Part shown: positions 55,347-64,000 of the stretch, one piece after another
Numbering within the stretch: position 1 is the first letter of the stretch
How the letters are laid out: each line of letters starts with the position of its first letter
Source of the DNA: Antedon mediterranea
Lineage: Eukaryota > Echinodermata > Crinoidea > Comatulida > Antedonidae
Length of the DNA: 64,000 nucleotides
Assembly: GCF_964355755.1 (NCBI RefSeq)
Contig: NC_092676.1
Coordinates: forward strand, 11,640,288 to 11,704,287
Direction of reading: 5' to 3'
Made by a program: the position numbers and the translations under genes
Notes under the pieces: generated by a model
Databases searched by the model: none
What the model was told of the DNA's origin: nothing
The model's input: only the letters and a program-made list of their open reading frames with translations

Positions 55347-55953
55347 TTACCGATCTGGGAGTATGTTCCTAATGTTAAGTCCAAAAGGTTTTGTGGTTTT
55401 AAGTTGTAATTCCCAGTGGTTTTCTTTGTCTTTGCGAGTTTTGTCGCTCAATTTGACATCGTGGTCTATTGCAATAACTCTGAAATTTGCAATCGAGTGA
55501 CCAGCTAAATTAAAATGTTCGGCTACAGGTTGATCAAGCTTTAATGTTTTGATAGCTGATCTGTGTTGTTGTGTCATTCTCATACGGAGAGTGTTTTTTG
55601 TTTCCCCGACGCCACAAATATTACAGTATATGAGATAAATGACGTTTTTGGTTAGACAATTAATTGATTGTCTTATCCGAAAAATGCGGCCAGTTTGGTT
55701 ACTCTTAAATTTTTTAGTAGAATCAACCAATGAACAAGTTTTTTCAAGATTTGCCGCAAAGGTGACTGCCCAAATTTTGGCTGTCATGAGAGTTAATTTC
55801 ACTCTTAAATTTTGATCTGACTAATATATCACGAAGGTCTACGAAATGTAAAACAGTCCTGAGACGTTCTGTGGACTGTAGAATGGGCATATGTTTCTCA
55901 ATAATAGCCCGTAATGGAGGCAACCAAGGGTGATAGGTTGTGACCAATGGCAC
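55347..55953 (-). pseudogene. Penelope-like linker and GIY-YIG domain, broken
   Basis: The first frame (55953-55800) reads VTTYHPWLPPLRAIIEKHMP, ILQSTERL and LRDILVRSKFK, the typical linker before the endonuclease. A shift near 55795 leads to NVIYLIYCNICGVGETKNTL and RMRMTQQHRSAIKTLKLDQP. A few residues of the YIG (YVG) motif are deleted, so the nuclease is inactive. Confidence 0.8.
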
Positions 55954-56084
55954 TCTGGTCGAATTTGGCTGACGTGGTTTGTACGTCAGTGTTTGACATC
56001 AAGGAATATCTTTTGCTACGCTATATATATATAGCGTATAGCGTATAGTAGCGTTAAATTTTTGGACACTATATTGACCATAGA

Positions 56085-56298
56085 AAATCAAAACTGACCT
56101 ATTCCGTAAACCCACGGATAAAAATATGTACCTGCTCCCTTAGCAGTTGTCATCTCCGATACTGTATTAAAAACTAAGCATTACGAATCAGACGTATCTG
56201 TTCTTCAGATTTAGATTTTCAGAATCGTACCGAAGAACTAACCGGACATCTCCGGAATAGAAATTACAAGAAGGAATACATCGAAACTGCTATATAGA
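56085..56298 (+). pseudogene. Penelope-like RT thumb fragment
   Basis: TDLFRKPTDKNMYLLP, then after a frame change ALRIRRICSSDLDFQNRTEE and LTGHLRNRNYKKEYIETAI match the region after the RT catalytic core of Penelope-like elements. The endonuclease that should follow is replaced by the terminal repeat. Confidence 0.7.
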
Positions 56299-56914
56299 TA
56301 TATAAAATTGTTTATATCTCTACCAAGCTACCTTTTTTGTTTTCTACTCTTATTCAGACTCCACCCTGCCTCCTTTTGTTGTATTTCTTTTATTCCTCCT
56401 GTCCACCCAGGCAGCACTTTCCAGCTCTTATACGATGACGTTATCCAAATTCCTTCACTTGCACTGATAAAGGGCTAGTGTTGCCCGAAAGCTGTGCAAA
56501 CTTTTCTGGTTGTTTTACTTATCGTTTTGATTTAGCTTTTTTTTTTGTATCTCCATTGAGATCCTGCCACTGATACCCACAGCATTGTCATTTTTTTTCA
56601 GTAATTTGCCTTTGGATTTATATATATATATATAATTATAGTGCACTTTTGTTGTGAATACTATTAGCATTTTTCAAAGCACGCTCGTTGAGCTTGTGCA
56701 CTCTTTGTGTTCATAATCAGTGTACCATGTCCCGCATACCTGGCTCAGCCTATATATTGTGCTAGTTCTGCGGTACATTTCATTTCGAAACCTGAGCTGC
56801 ACTGATCTAATAAGATCGAAACAGTACTGTCTGCAGATTGGACATATATATATATATATATATGTATATATGTTGTATGAGAGAATGTATCTGGTGGTTG
56901 AACATGATGGTAGT

Positions 56915-57041
56915 GTGGCTCAAAAGCTCTGCTAACTTTTCTGGCTGTTTTGATTTAGCTTTTCGCTTTTTTTGTATCTCCATTGAGATCTAGCCACTGA
57001 TACCCACAGCATTGTCACTTTTTTCTGTATTTTGCCTTTGA

Positions 57042-57045
<4 letters not shown>
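56915..57045 (+). repeat. partial third copy of the Penelope-like terminal repeat
   Basis: Matches the distal part of 56490-56620 (TTTTCTGGCTGTTTTGATTT, ATCTCCATTGAGATC, ACCCACAGCATTGTCA) and again ends at (TA)n (57043-57072). Confidence 0.85.
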
Positions 57046-57072
<27 letters not shown>

Positions 57073-57075
<3 letters not shown>

Positions 57076-57678
57076 ATTATAACTGTTATTACATTTTTAA
57101 CCTTGTAAATAAATTCTTAATCTTGTAAAATAAATCATTTATGTATACGACTAAATAATATATCAAATTATAGCTTCTTTATTAATTATGGGCCTCATCT
57201 ATAAATTGTAGGTCTTCAACACTATTCGGGGAACCCTAAAAGCCATTTTCTTATACTATGTTGTCGTTAGGTCAATCTTCCTAGAATAAAAAGTTAATAT
57301 TCCGCTTTCAAAGTACAATATTAACATGTGATATATCGTGACTGTTGCTAATTGTAATTCTCACATAATTCTAAGTAGCGCTTGTTAATAATATTTTCAG
57401 TGATTAGACATATATACCGAAGCCCAGCCCAAAATTACTCCTATTATATTAAACAGTAAACAGTAAATACGTCCCCTACACTTAATTGATATACCTTAAC
57501 TCGTGGAATTATTTGCTTAGATTTGATTTCTTAGTATTTACAAATTTCTGTTAGTATTCATTTTGCTTGTACAACAAAGTACATTCAATAGGTCTATTTT
57601 CATGGAGAACAAGAATACTCTTGAAATGAATAACATTGCTTTGAGTTACCTCTCTAGTGGTTAATAATATTAAGGGTT
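57073..57678. other. 3' flank of the receptor gene, AT-rich
   Basis: Presumably 3' UTR and downstream sequence of the minus-strand receptor gene. AATAAA-like signals in this AT-rich DNA are not decisive. Confidence 0.4.
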
Positions 57679-58473
57679 TTATGCATTTCTGTCATTATCT
57701 CTTTGGAGGTGACGGTGGTGGTAGTATTCGTCATCACCTTGCCTATAATTAACGTCGTTGTCATATGCATAACTCCGATTTGTTTTCTCATATCGTCTTT
57801 CCACATCCATGTCTACATAACTCACAACAACTGTTCCCGACGCCTTCCTTACAGTTGGAACTTCTGGCGTTCTGCTCTCGGTTAATAAATGCTTTTCAAC
57901 AAATCGAGTTGTCTGTGGTCCTTCGAAAATCTTGCGATTGTCATCGTGAGAAATTGCTTCTTTCGGTCTGTATCTATCCGTCTTTGTTCTTGCTGACTCA
58001 ATTACTTCTCTAACAGCAATATCAGATCTTTTGACATCATAATCAGAAATGACTTCACCATATTTTATTACACCTTCCTCTTTAATATTTTGTTGTGACG
58101 TTAATGCTTCAACACCAGAAAGAGCATTTCCCGAATATTTCTTCATCCCACCGACAACATCAGCTGATGACAGTTTCCTTGAGTCATCATTATATTGTTG
58201 CAGAACATCACTTTCCTTTTCTACAAAGCCAGTAATGGACTCTGGACTGAGTCCAACAAGAGAAGAACGTCCAAGAGCTTGGACCGTTTTCGGTCCAGTT
58301 AATGCTGTTTCGATAACATTTCCGGTGGTGTCAGACCTTTGCGAATCGCCGAAAGAATGTAAATTTACACCATCGTTACGCTGAAATCCCGTAATTTTTC
58401 CATATGGCTTTGATTTTAGTGATCCCGACATTTTTCCTTTACCTATCTGTACCGATTGAATGGATTTACCAAC
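57679..58473 (-). CDS. receptor last exon: long cytoplasmic tail
   Basis: Acceptor TTTTTAG (58475-58474); phase 0 continues VGKSIQSVQIGKGKMSGSLK. The 264-residue tail is hydrophilic, rich in Ser, Asp, Lys and Arg, with no membrane segment. It ends HHRHLQRDNDRNA and TAA. It is much longer than in typical secretin receptors. No known domain recognised; no PDZ-type terminus. Confidence 0.75.
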   Translation of the reverse strand, partial: VGKSIQSVQIGKGKMSGSLKSKPYGKITGFQRNDGVNLHSFGDSQRSDTTGNVIETALTGPKTVQALGRSSLVGLSPESITGFVEKESDVLQQYNDDSRKLSSADVVGGMKKYSGNALSGVEALTSQQNIKEEGVIKYGEVISDYDVKRSDIAVREVIESARTKTDRYRPKEAISHDDNRKIFEGPQTTRFVEKHLLTESRTPEVPTVRKASGTVVVSYVDMDVERRYEKTNRSYAYDNDVNYRQGDDEYYHHRHLQRDNDRNA

Positions 58474-59854
58474 CTAAAAAGAAACGAGTTTTATCTGTAG
58501 TAATTTTAGGCCTACTATTATAACGCATTTAGTTTTCATCATACATTTTACAAGAATTGAAAAACAATACCATAAATAAAATGATTAATTATTAATATTT
58601 ACAATATTTTTTTAATTTATTTATTTATTCAGGTTTATATAGTTAAACACATTCAGCCCGAAGGCTGAAATTGTTAATTTACAAATATATATATATTGAA
58701 ACACAAATATTAAAAAATACAAAATTTATACAAAACATTAAAAAATTTGAAAAAGTCAGTTAAATAATAAAATTGTGTTAAAAAATTCCAAAATTTATAT
58801 ACAAATGCATAGGTCTATATATGTAAATATTTATAACATAGCCATCTTCAGCGTGTGATCATTTTAAGTATTTTTAAAATTAAGGATTCTACTCTATAGT
58901 TAGAGCAGGCGAGGTCTTAAGACGGTTAGTTCTACAAACAGGTATATTAATTAGGGATTTATCTACCGTGGTTGATCTAAGCTCTCTAGTAATAATGCGG
59001 TAGTCGGGAAAAATAGTTCTGTACAACTCCGATTTCAAGAGCCTTTCTCCAAATTAATTTAATTAACGTCTCTCGTCTGTATGCGAGAGTGGTCATATTT
59101 GTAAGCTCAAGAGCTGAATCATACGTAATGAAAGCGGGACCCAGAAAACCACGTAAAACTCTCTTGTGCACTCTTTCAATGGTCGATATTTGGGCCTTAT
59201 TGATGCTTCCATGCCACACATGGCAGGCGTATTATAACATTGGGCGAATAAAACAAATAATAATTGTTCTAGCTTTTTAACAATGACCGTATGCTCAATT
59301 CAGTCGAAGGCCTTTTTAAAATCAACGGCACAAATATCCACAAAAGAACCACCTTTTTCAATGTCACTAATTCCAGACTGAATCATGTCCACAAGATAAT
59401 GGTTAGTAGAGGAGCCTTTACGGCAACCAAATTGTTTAATATCTAAATGTTCATGAATGTCACTAGTCACCCAATCAGTAAGGAAAGACTCAAACAACTT
59501 GGCGAAGATGGGGGTAAGTAAAATTGGCCTGAGGTCTTGGAATGATGTCACATTAGAAACTTTTGGAACAGGAATGGCTGTTGCTAACTTCCATAACTCG
59601 GGAAAGACACCTTCGTTAAGACATCAATTAAAAATATGGGCAAGTGGAGTAGCAATTTCAAAGGTAAATTCTTTTATAAGTTTAATTGGCAAGTCATCAG
59701 GGTGACTAGACTTTTTTGACTTTGTTAATCAATCGTCTGACTTGTCCAGGAAAAATTTGCAGGAAGAGCATTTACATCAATATATAATATTGTAACATGC
59801 ATACTTTCTACAAAAAACACATAATAAAAAATAAAAAGGCATAGGCCTACTTAC
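58474..59854 (-). other. receptor intron containing a LINE fragment
   Basis: Starts with donor GTAAGTAG and ends with TTTTTAG. Most of it is retrotransposon-derived (58640-59760). Confidence 0.7.
58640..59760 (-). pseudogene. LINE fragment (RT and C-terminal pieces) in receptor intron
   Basis: The minus frame 59551-59300 reads FQDLRPILLTPIFAKLFESF, IKQFGCRKGSSTNHYLVDMI and ICAVDFKKAFD (RT blocks up to the first catalytic Asp). An internal deletion follows, and 59219-58986 reads MWHGSINKAQISTIERVHKR and YDSALELTNMTTLAYRRETL (C-terminal region). Upstream remnants reach about 59700. Same orientation as the receptor gene. Confidence 0.75.
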
Positions 59855-60017
59855 TATTATATCTAACACAGTAATTCCTTTGAGAATAAGTCCACCAAGC
59901 ATACCATTAAGAACACCGAAGAAGTATTGAACGTTTTCATTCTTGATGGCTATACATCCGATTATCCAATTAAAACCGACAAGTGACACCAGAGCAATGT
60001 ACATCAGTATTTTCAGC
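59855..60017 (-). CDS. receptor exon: TM6, ECL3, TM7
   Basis: Acceptor TTTTTTTAG, donor GTAAGTAG. Encodes LKILMYIALVSLVGFNWIIG (TM6), CIAIKNENVQYFFGVLNGML and GGLILKGITVLDII (TM7). FNWIIG matches the TM6 T/NW+ pattern, and YFFGVLNGMLG matches the family B TM7 F..LN..QG pattern with Met for Gln. Confidence 0.8.
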
Positions 60018-60469
60018 CTAAAAAAAGTAACATCTTTATTTATTGTCATTCAGCACAGAGTATTCATTGCCTCACGTGTTTCGTTACATGCGTACAAGTT
60101 TCAGTCACCTGCTGGGACTGACTCACAAACGCATAGGACTAACGCTTTCAATGTCCGTGTGGTTTGTTTTCACGCCGCGCCTTTGGTCAGTTATATTTAA
60201 GAGGACGGAATCATTTAGAAACTGTATCACAGGCGAAAGCTATATTACTACGGTTGGCAATTTTGAGAATTTGTAAACTTGAATAATTTATAGGTCCATG
60301 CTGCTCGGCCCAAAGCACGTCTGGGAAAAGAGAGTCTTTAGGGGCTCACGATTGAACGATTTTGGATTCTCGCCTTTTGATTGGTTGACGCGAATCAAAA
60401 CAGTGTGGAAGAATTTTCTCACGTGTGCCATGGAGTCTCTGAGGACTCTCACAATACACGAGAAAATAA

Positions 60470-62145
60470 TGTATTTTAATTATTTAAATAAAGGTGGTGT
60501 TGGTCTTGTCATGTCCAAATCAATCTACAAGTGTATCAAGAAGATTGAAAGCATCTCAGAAAGAATTCTTTACGTCACCTTCAATGGAAATCCCTAGTTT
60601 TGTATCACTGTTGTGTATGCTTCTACAGAATGTGGCCCTTCATCTACAAAGAAAGACTTCTATGCTTCACTTGCAGAACATCTGGGGCCAGTGAAAAGAC
60701 ATAACACCAACCTTGTTATTGGCGACTTCAACGCCAGAATTGGTGCTGACAGCCATCTTGCACATCCTGAGGTTGTTGGGAGATGCTATTATCATGATGA
60801 GACTAACGATAACGGCGAGAGATTGGTAAACCTGTGTGTAGAACACAAACTTCGTCCTGCACAGTCAAGATTTTCCCATCCACGTGGGAGGCAATGGACT
60901 TGGACGCACCCAGCAGGATCAAAACATCAGCTCGATCACATCCTTATAAACTACAAGTGGGTAAATTCCCTGCGAAATTGTCGAGCCTATAACTCCGTCG
61001 AACTATACTCCGATCATCGTATCGTAAGCATCCACCTTCATACAAGTCTAAGATCAACCAAGAAAAAGGCATGCAAGAGACCTACGTTTGACTGGAGGAA
61101 GCTAGAAGATCCAGATAAGAAGGAGCAGTTCCAACTTGAATTATCAAACCGTTTCCAAACACTGTCTTTAGATGACCAATCCATAGATATATCAGAAAGG
61201 TACGAGTCTTTTGCAACTTCAGTAGGTGATGCAGCTGAGAACGTGCTTGGCAGGCAGGAAAAACATGGACTGCTCAGTTGGGTATCTGAAGAGACATCCG
61301 ACCTCAAGCTTAAAAGAGACGAGGCTAAGAAGAGGTTCTTACTATCAAAATCTCCCCAAGCCAGAGAAAGGTGGAGGAAGCTCAATACTCGACTAAGCGA
61401 CTCATACAAAGATGATGAGGCTGCAAGACTTCATCAGCAAATGGAAGATCTTCAAATTACATATGAGAGAGGGCATTACTCAACCACCTGGAACATAATA
61501 CACACGTTGTCCGGGAAAAACACAAAGAATGGCGAGCCACCAGAGAACGCAGAACACCTTATTGAAGAGTGGAACAATTACTTTAGCTCCATTCTGAATA
61601 ATGACAGTGGCTTGGCCCCATCAGATCTACCTGCTCCTGCCAGTGACGATCTTCAAATATGCACTGACCCTCCCACACGTGAAGAAACTGCAGAGGCTAT
61701 CACAGTTATGAAAACCAACAAAGCAGCTGGCCTCGATTGTGCTATTACGGCAGAAGCCCTCCAAGGAGGTGGTGATCAGATGATTGATACCATCCATGTC
61801 TTTTGCTCGGAGGTGTACTAAAAAATGTCGCCTCCTAAACAGTGGGTGACAAATTTCATCATCCCACTGCCAAGGAAAGGTGATCTGTCACTTATGACAA
61901 ACTACAGGGGCATCTCTCTCATGTCAATAGCTGCGAAGGTTTAAAACAGAATCCTTCTAAACCGCATTCGGCCTCACATTGATCCGCTGCTCCGGAAGAA
62001 CCAGGCAGGCTTTCGCCCAGGCCGCAGCTGTGCTCAGCAAATACACATCTTGAGAAGAATTATGGAAGGCTTCAGAGACTACCAACTTCCGTTAATAGTC
62101 ACCTTTGTTGATTTCAAGAAGGCCTTCGACTCGATCAATAGGTCA
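60470..62145 (+). pseudogene. RTE-like LINE: AP-endonuclease and start of RT, 3' truncated
   Basis: On the plus strand, antisense to the receptor, inside its intron. GGVGLVMSKSIYKCIKKIES and ISERILYVTFNGNP (endonuclease start) are followed by a stop. An open frame 60613-61821 follows, with VVYASTECGP, LVIGDFNARIG, QLDHILINYKWV and YSDHRIVSIHL (active-site GDFN, DH, SDH). A coiled linker and early RT (AITVMKTNKAAGLD) come next. After TAA (61819-61821) the same frame continues with FIIPLPRKGD, TNYRGISLMSIAAKV, NQAGFRPGRSCAQQI and VTFVDFKKAFDSIN, with a further TAA near 61942. It stops abruptly near 62145, so it lacks the catalytic YADD and the 3' end, unusual for a LINE. Confidence 0.85.
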
Positions 62146-62355
62146 ATAAACATCAGTGTGCCAAATGTGAGCACGTACTGTTCAGCGTCTTCGGAGGAAA
62201 AACATTTAGTAGCATTGATATATAGATAATACAATCATTTTTAACCAAGAACAATTCACAACTGATACGTGACCGATTAAAACGTTTCAAAGTCAGTTCT
62301 CTTATGAGTGTAGGCTTATATATGGAATAAAATATGTTAATAAAGTGATTCTTAC

Positions 62356-62489
62356 TGAGGAGGTTTTTGTTGAATATGATCTAAATCACTGCTACTTCTA
62401 GATGACGGAACACTTGATTCATCTTCGGAAGATTTGTCTGCATCCTTTCTAGTTTTCGATAACAATACAAGTAGACCAATCACAGCAGC
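62356..62489 (-). CDS. receptor exon: end of TM5 and ICL3
   Basis: Acceptor TTTAG, donor GTAAGA, phase 2 out. Encodes AAVIGLLVLLSKTRKDADKS and SEDESSVPSSRSSSDLDHIQ, a Ser/acid-rich third loop with several possible phosphorylation sites. A TAA directly overlaps the donor, so without splicing the protein would stop here. Confidence 0.75.
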
Positions 62490-63175
62490 CTAAATAACCA
62501 TATGAGCATTTTAATATCTCACAACTAAACTCAACAACAGCAATCACCAACGTCGATATTGTCATTAAATTAATAGAATACAGTGTGTCAATATTCAAGA
62601 AAATTAAAGAAATTATTTATGGATTTTGCATTAACCTTAAGCTTCGATCGCATTGGACTTAATTTGGTCAAATTAACCGAGTCATCAGCTAAATTGACTA
62701 AGAAAAGTCCAATCCAAACACTGGCGACAATTCCCTTAGGGTCAAATTAACCAACTCAAATGGTTATTTACCTGTCCAGTAGAATTTACCATGGTCTCAG
62801 TAAAACTAATCAGGTTGGGTAAAAAGTGCAATACGAACATGGTACTCGGGTAAACACATTACCTTGCAGACAATCGTAGTAAAACTAACTGCGTGAAATT
62901 ATTATTATTAAGTACGAACAATTGTTAAATTTGAAGTTACTTTGGTAAAGTTTACTATTTTTCAAGCCCAAACAAAGCTTTAGAAAAGTTCTATTTCTTA
63001 TACATTGCGTTTATATTAGACCTATTTACATTTATTTATTTTAATGTTGATTTGTTAGTTAGTTAGAAAGCTTTCTTATTATTATTATATATTTTTAGGA
63101 AGGGACGGCATTTTTTAAATTGTATTACTGTGCTACTAAAAAGTTAGAAATAAGTTTCGAATCAATTATACCTAC
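62490..63175 (-). other. receptor intron, no other feature
   Basis: Between the TM5 exon and the ICL3 exon; nothing recognised inside. Confidence 0.5.
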
Positions 63176-63242
63176 CAATGCTAACACCGCCAACGGAACA
63201 ACAAGTCCCCAAATGGCCCCATTGTCTGGATTTGGCCAATTT
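63176..63242 (-). CDS. receptor exon: ECL2 and start of TM5
   Basis: Acceptor TTCTAG, donor GTAGGT, 67 bp. Encodes RNWPNPDNGAIWGLVVPLAV then LAL. NWPNPDNGAIWG corresponds to the loop before TM5 that in adhesion receptors reads C-W-L-x(n)-G-x-I-W; the Cys is absent. Confidence 0.75.
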
Positions 63243-63536
63243 CTAGAATTAAAGTTTCAATAACAATAACGTTATTTTAATAAAATTTAATCGGAATTAA
63301 ACATACTAAAACATCTTTGGTTGAATAGAAAAGCCTTATTTGAATCTCGACTTCATGAAACTTTTTAAATTCATCATTATCGTTTCGTATCTATTATAAC
63401 AAATCCCATTAATAGTTTTTAAAAAGAGCTTTGGAAATGGTTGGTAGTCGACTGTACTTAAAATATTCATCCTAAATTTGCAATTAACGTAACTATATGA
63501 TTAGATAGAATATAAGGGTTAACATTGAAAACAAAC

Positions 63537-63741
63537 CTGTATTTATCAGATGTATACACACTCCAAAGAACAGCACTTGTTATAGCCACAATAGCCGCTG
63601 GTGTTGTCCATCCGACAGCCTGATATACAAACTTACGTTTTCCACGTGTCATAGATGGACGGAACACATCTAAACATAAGTCTAATACTAGTATAAACAT
63701 CCATAAGAACACTGTCAGGATACTGTAATGTAGAGTCATCG
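63537..63741 (-). CDS. receptor exon: TM3, ICL2, TM4
   Basis: Acceptor TTAG (63743-63742), donor GTTTGT (from 63536). Encodes MTLHYSILTVFLWMFILVLD and LCLDVFRPSM (TM3), basic loop TRGKRK, then FVYQAVGWTTPAAIVAITSA and VLWSVYTSDKY (TM4). GW-x-x-P in TM4 is the family B hallmark. It ends in phase 2 (AG), joining to A as Arg. Confidence 0.8.
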
Positions 63742-64000
63742 CTAACCCATTTTGTTTATTCTACGAAAAAAAAAACAACAAATCGGACTACAGTAATTAT
63801 AAATTGCAAAGTGCAAATGGTTGGTTAAATTGGTTAAAAAGTATTAAAATATTTTAAGAGCACTATAATATAAAACACTTTACTCTAAATATAAACAACA
63901 TCATAATAGTATACAGATAAAAAAGATAAAGTGACAATATACACCATTTAAAAGTATGATGTAATACGGCACATATGAATTAACATATCTCTCTCGTCCG
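63742..64000 (-). other. receptor intron, runs out of the window
   Basis: Sequence upstream of the TM3 exon; no further exon seen. Confidence 0.5.

Larger units (their letters stand above)
54956..56632. mobile_element. head-to-head pair of Penelope-like fragments
   Basis: The terminal repeat occurs inverted at 54956-55300 and directly at about 56300-56632, each abutting (TA)n. Between them are a minus-strand linker plus GIY-YIG fragment (55347-55953) and a plus-strand RT thumb fragment (about 56085-56298), meeting near 56000-56060 at a TATATAGCGTATAG run. Each half therefore keeps its own 3' end, as after an inversion during insertion. Confidence 0.8.
57679..63741 (-). other. class B-like seven-transmembrane receptor gene, 3' part (host gene)
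   Basis: Five consecutive exons on the minus strand, with consensus splice sites and matching phases, encode TM3 to TM7 and a 264-residue cytoplasmic tail: 63537-63741, 63176-63242, 62356-62489, 59855-60017 and 57679-58473. The TM3/TM4 (HYSILTVFLWMF, GWTTPAAIVAI) and TM6/TM7 patterns resemble family B (secretin/adhesion/Methuselah-like) receptors. TM1, TM2 and any extracellular region lie beyond the window. Every frame is open and the phases join exactly, so it is likely functional. Intron 3 holds an RTE-like LINE and intron 4 another LINE. The segment between TM4 and TM5 lacks the Cys-Trp usual in adhesion receptors; this together with the long charged tail is unusual. Confidence 0.75.

Noticed and set aside
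57703-58384. Plus-strand ORFs over the receptor tail exon
   Set aside because: Antisense shadows of the minus-strand exon, which has correct splice sites and phase.

Overview
This is intron-bearing, AT-rich eukaryotic nuclear DNA, almost certainly from a marine invertebrate. The dense TAGGCCTA-type motifs and the mix of CR1/Jockey-like, RTE-like, BEL/Pao and Penelope-like retroelements suggest an echinoderm or a related deuterostome; that placement is an inference. No rRNA, tRNA, CRISPR or operon-like structure was seen. Host coding sequence appears mainly at the right edge. The rest is a deeply nested pile of transposons, minisatellites and fold-back elements, many with boundaries that can be read from target-site duplications. 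LAYOUT. 1-6990: a TTAA-flanked MITE split by a 6.7 kb element (32-6761) bounded by the 8-bp duplication CAAACAAG, with 54-bp subterminal tandem repeats; a LINE (about 1935-4200, minus) lies inside it. 7345-8905: 5'-truncated LINE with a short tandem repeat tail. 10430-14120: 157-bp tandem array interrupted at a TTAA by a 2450-bp element (11377-13826). 15072-22530: large ACGTTG-type minisatellite with a 325-bp higher-order repeat, starting at the terminus CCCAGCGGGCA and split by a LINE (16673-19831, minus). A related array at 45700-47203 ends in the inverted terminus TGCCCGCTGGG, so the two may be the ends of one element of about 32 kb. 25669-27543: broken Tnp2-type (CACTA/EnSpm-like) transposase. 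30049-32222: a seven-exon gene ending in a DUF4806-like domain. 33816-37923: BEL/Pao LTR retrotransposon with an internal deletion. 38116-39248: large fold-back element with a TA duplication. 39320-39776 and 39833-44000: two elements sharing the terminus GGCGCTAGTT, each with a perfect 8-bp duplication; the larger carries a Penelope-like element (41095-42724). 47508-48581: TIR element with a 10-bp duplication inside a palindrome. 49035-51312: a repeat with a 111-bp exon (inverted copy at 14505-14865) and a TIR element carrying a short first exon. 51310-54510: 190-bp tandem repeats and decayed LINE pieces. 54956-56632: head-to-head Penelope-like fragments. 57679-63741: five 3' exons of a class B-like seven-transmembrane receptor on the minus strand; its introns carry two LINE fragments and its 5' exons lie beyond the window. 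HOW IT WORKS TOGETHER. Most elements are defective (nonsense codons, frameshifts, truncations). Several of the frameshifts fall in A-runs, so some could be assembly error. The most coherent functional unit is the receptor. The most interesting mobile candidates are the transposase plus DUF4806-like gene pair lying between matched minisatellite-bearing termini, and the Penelope-like terminal repeats with hammerhead-like cores.
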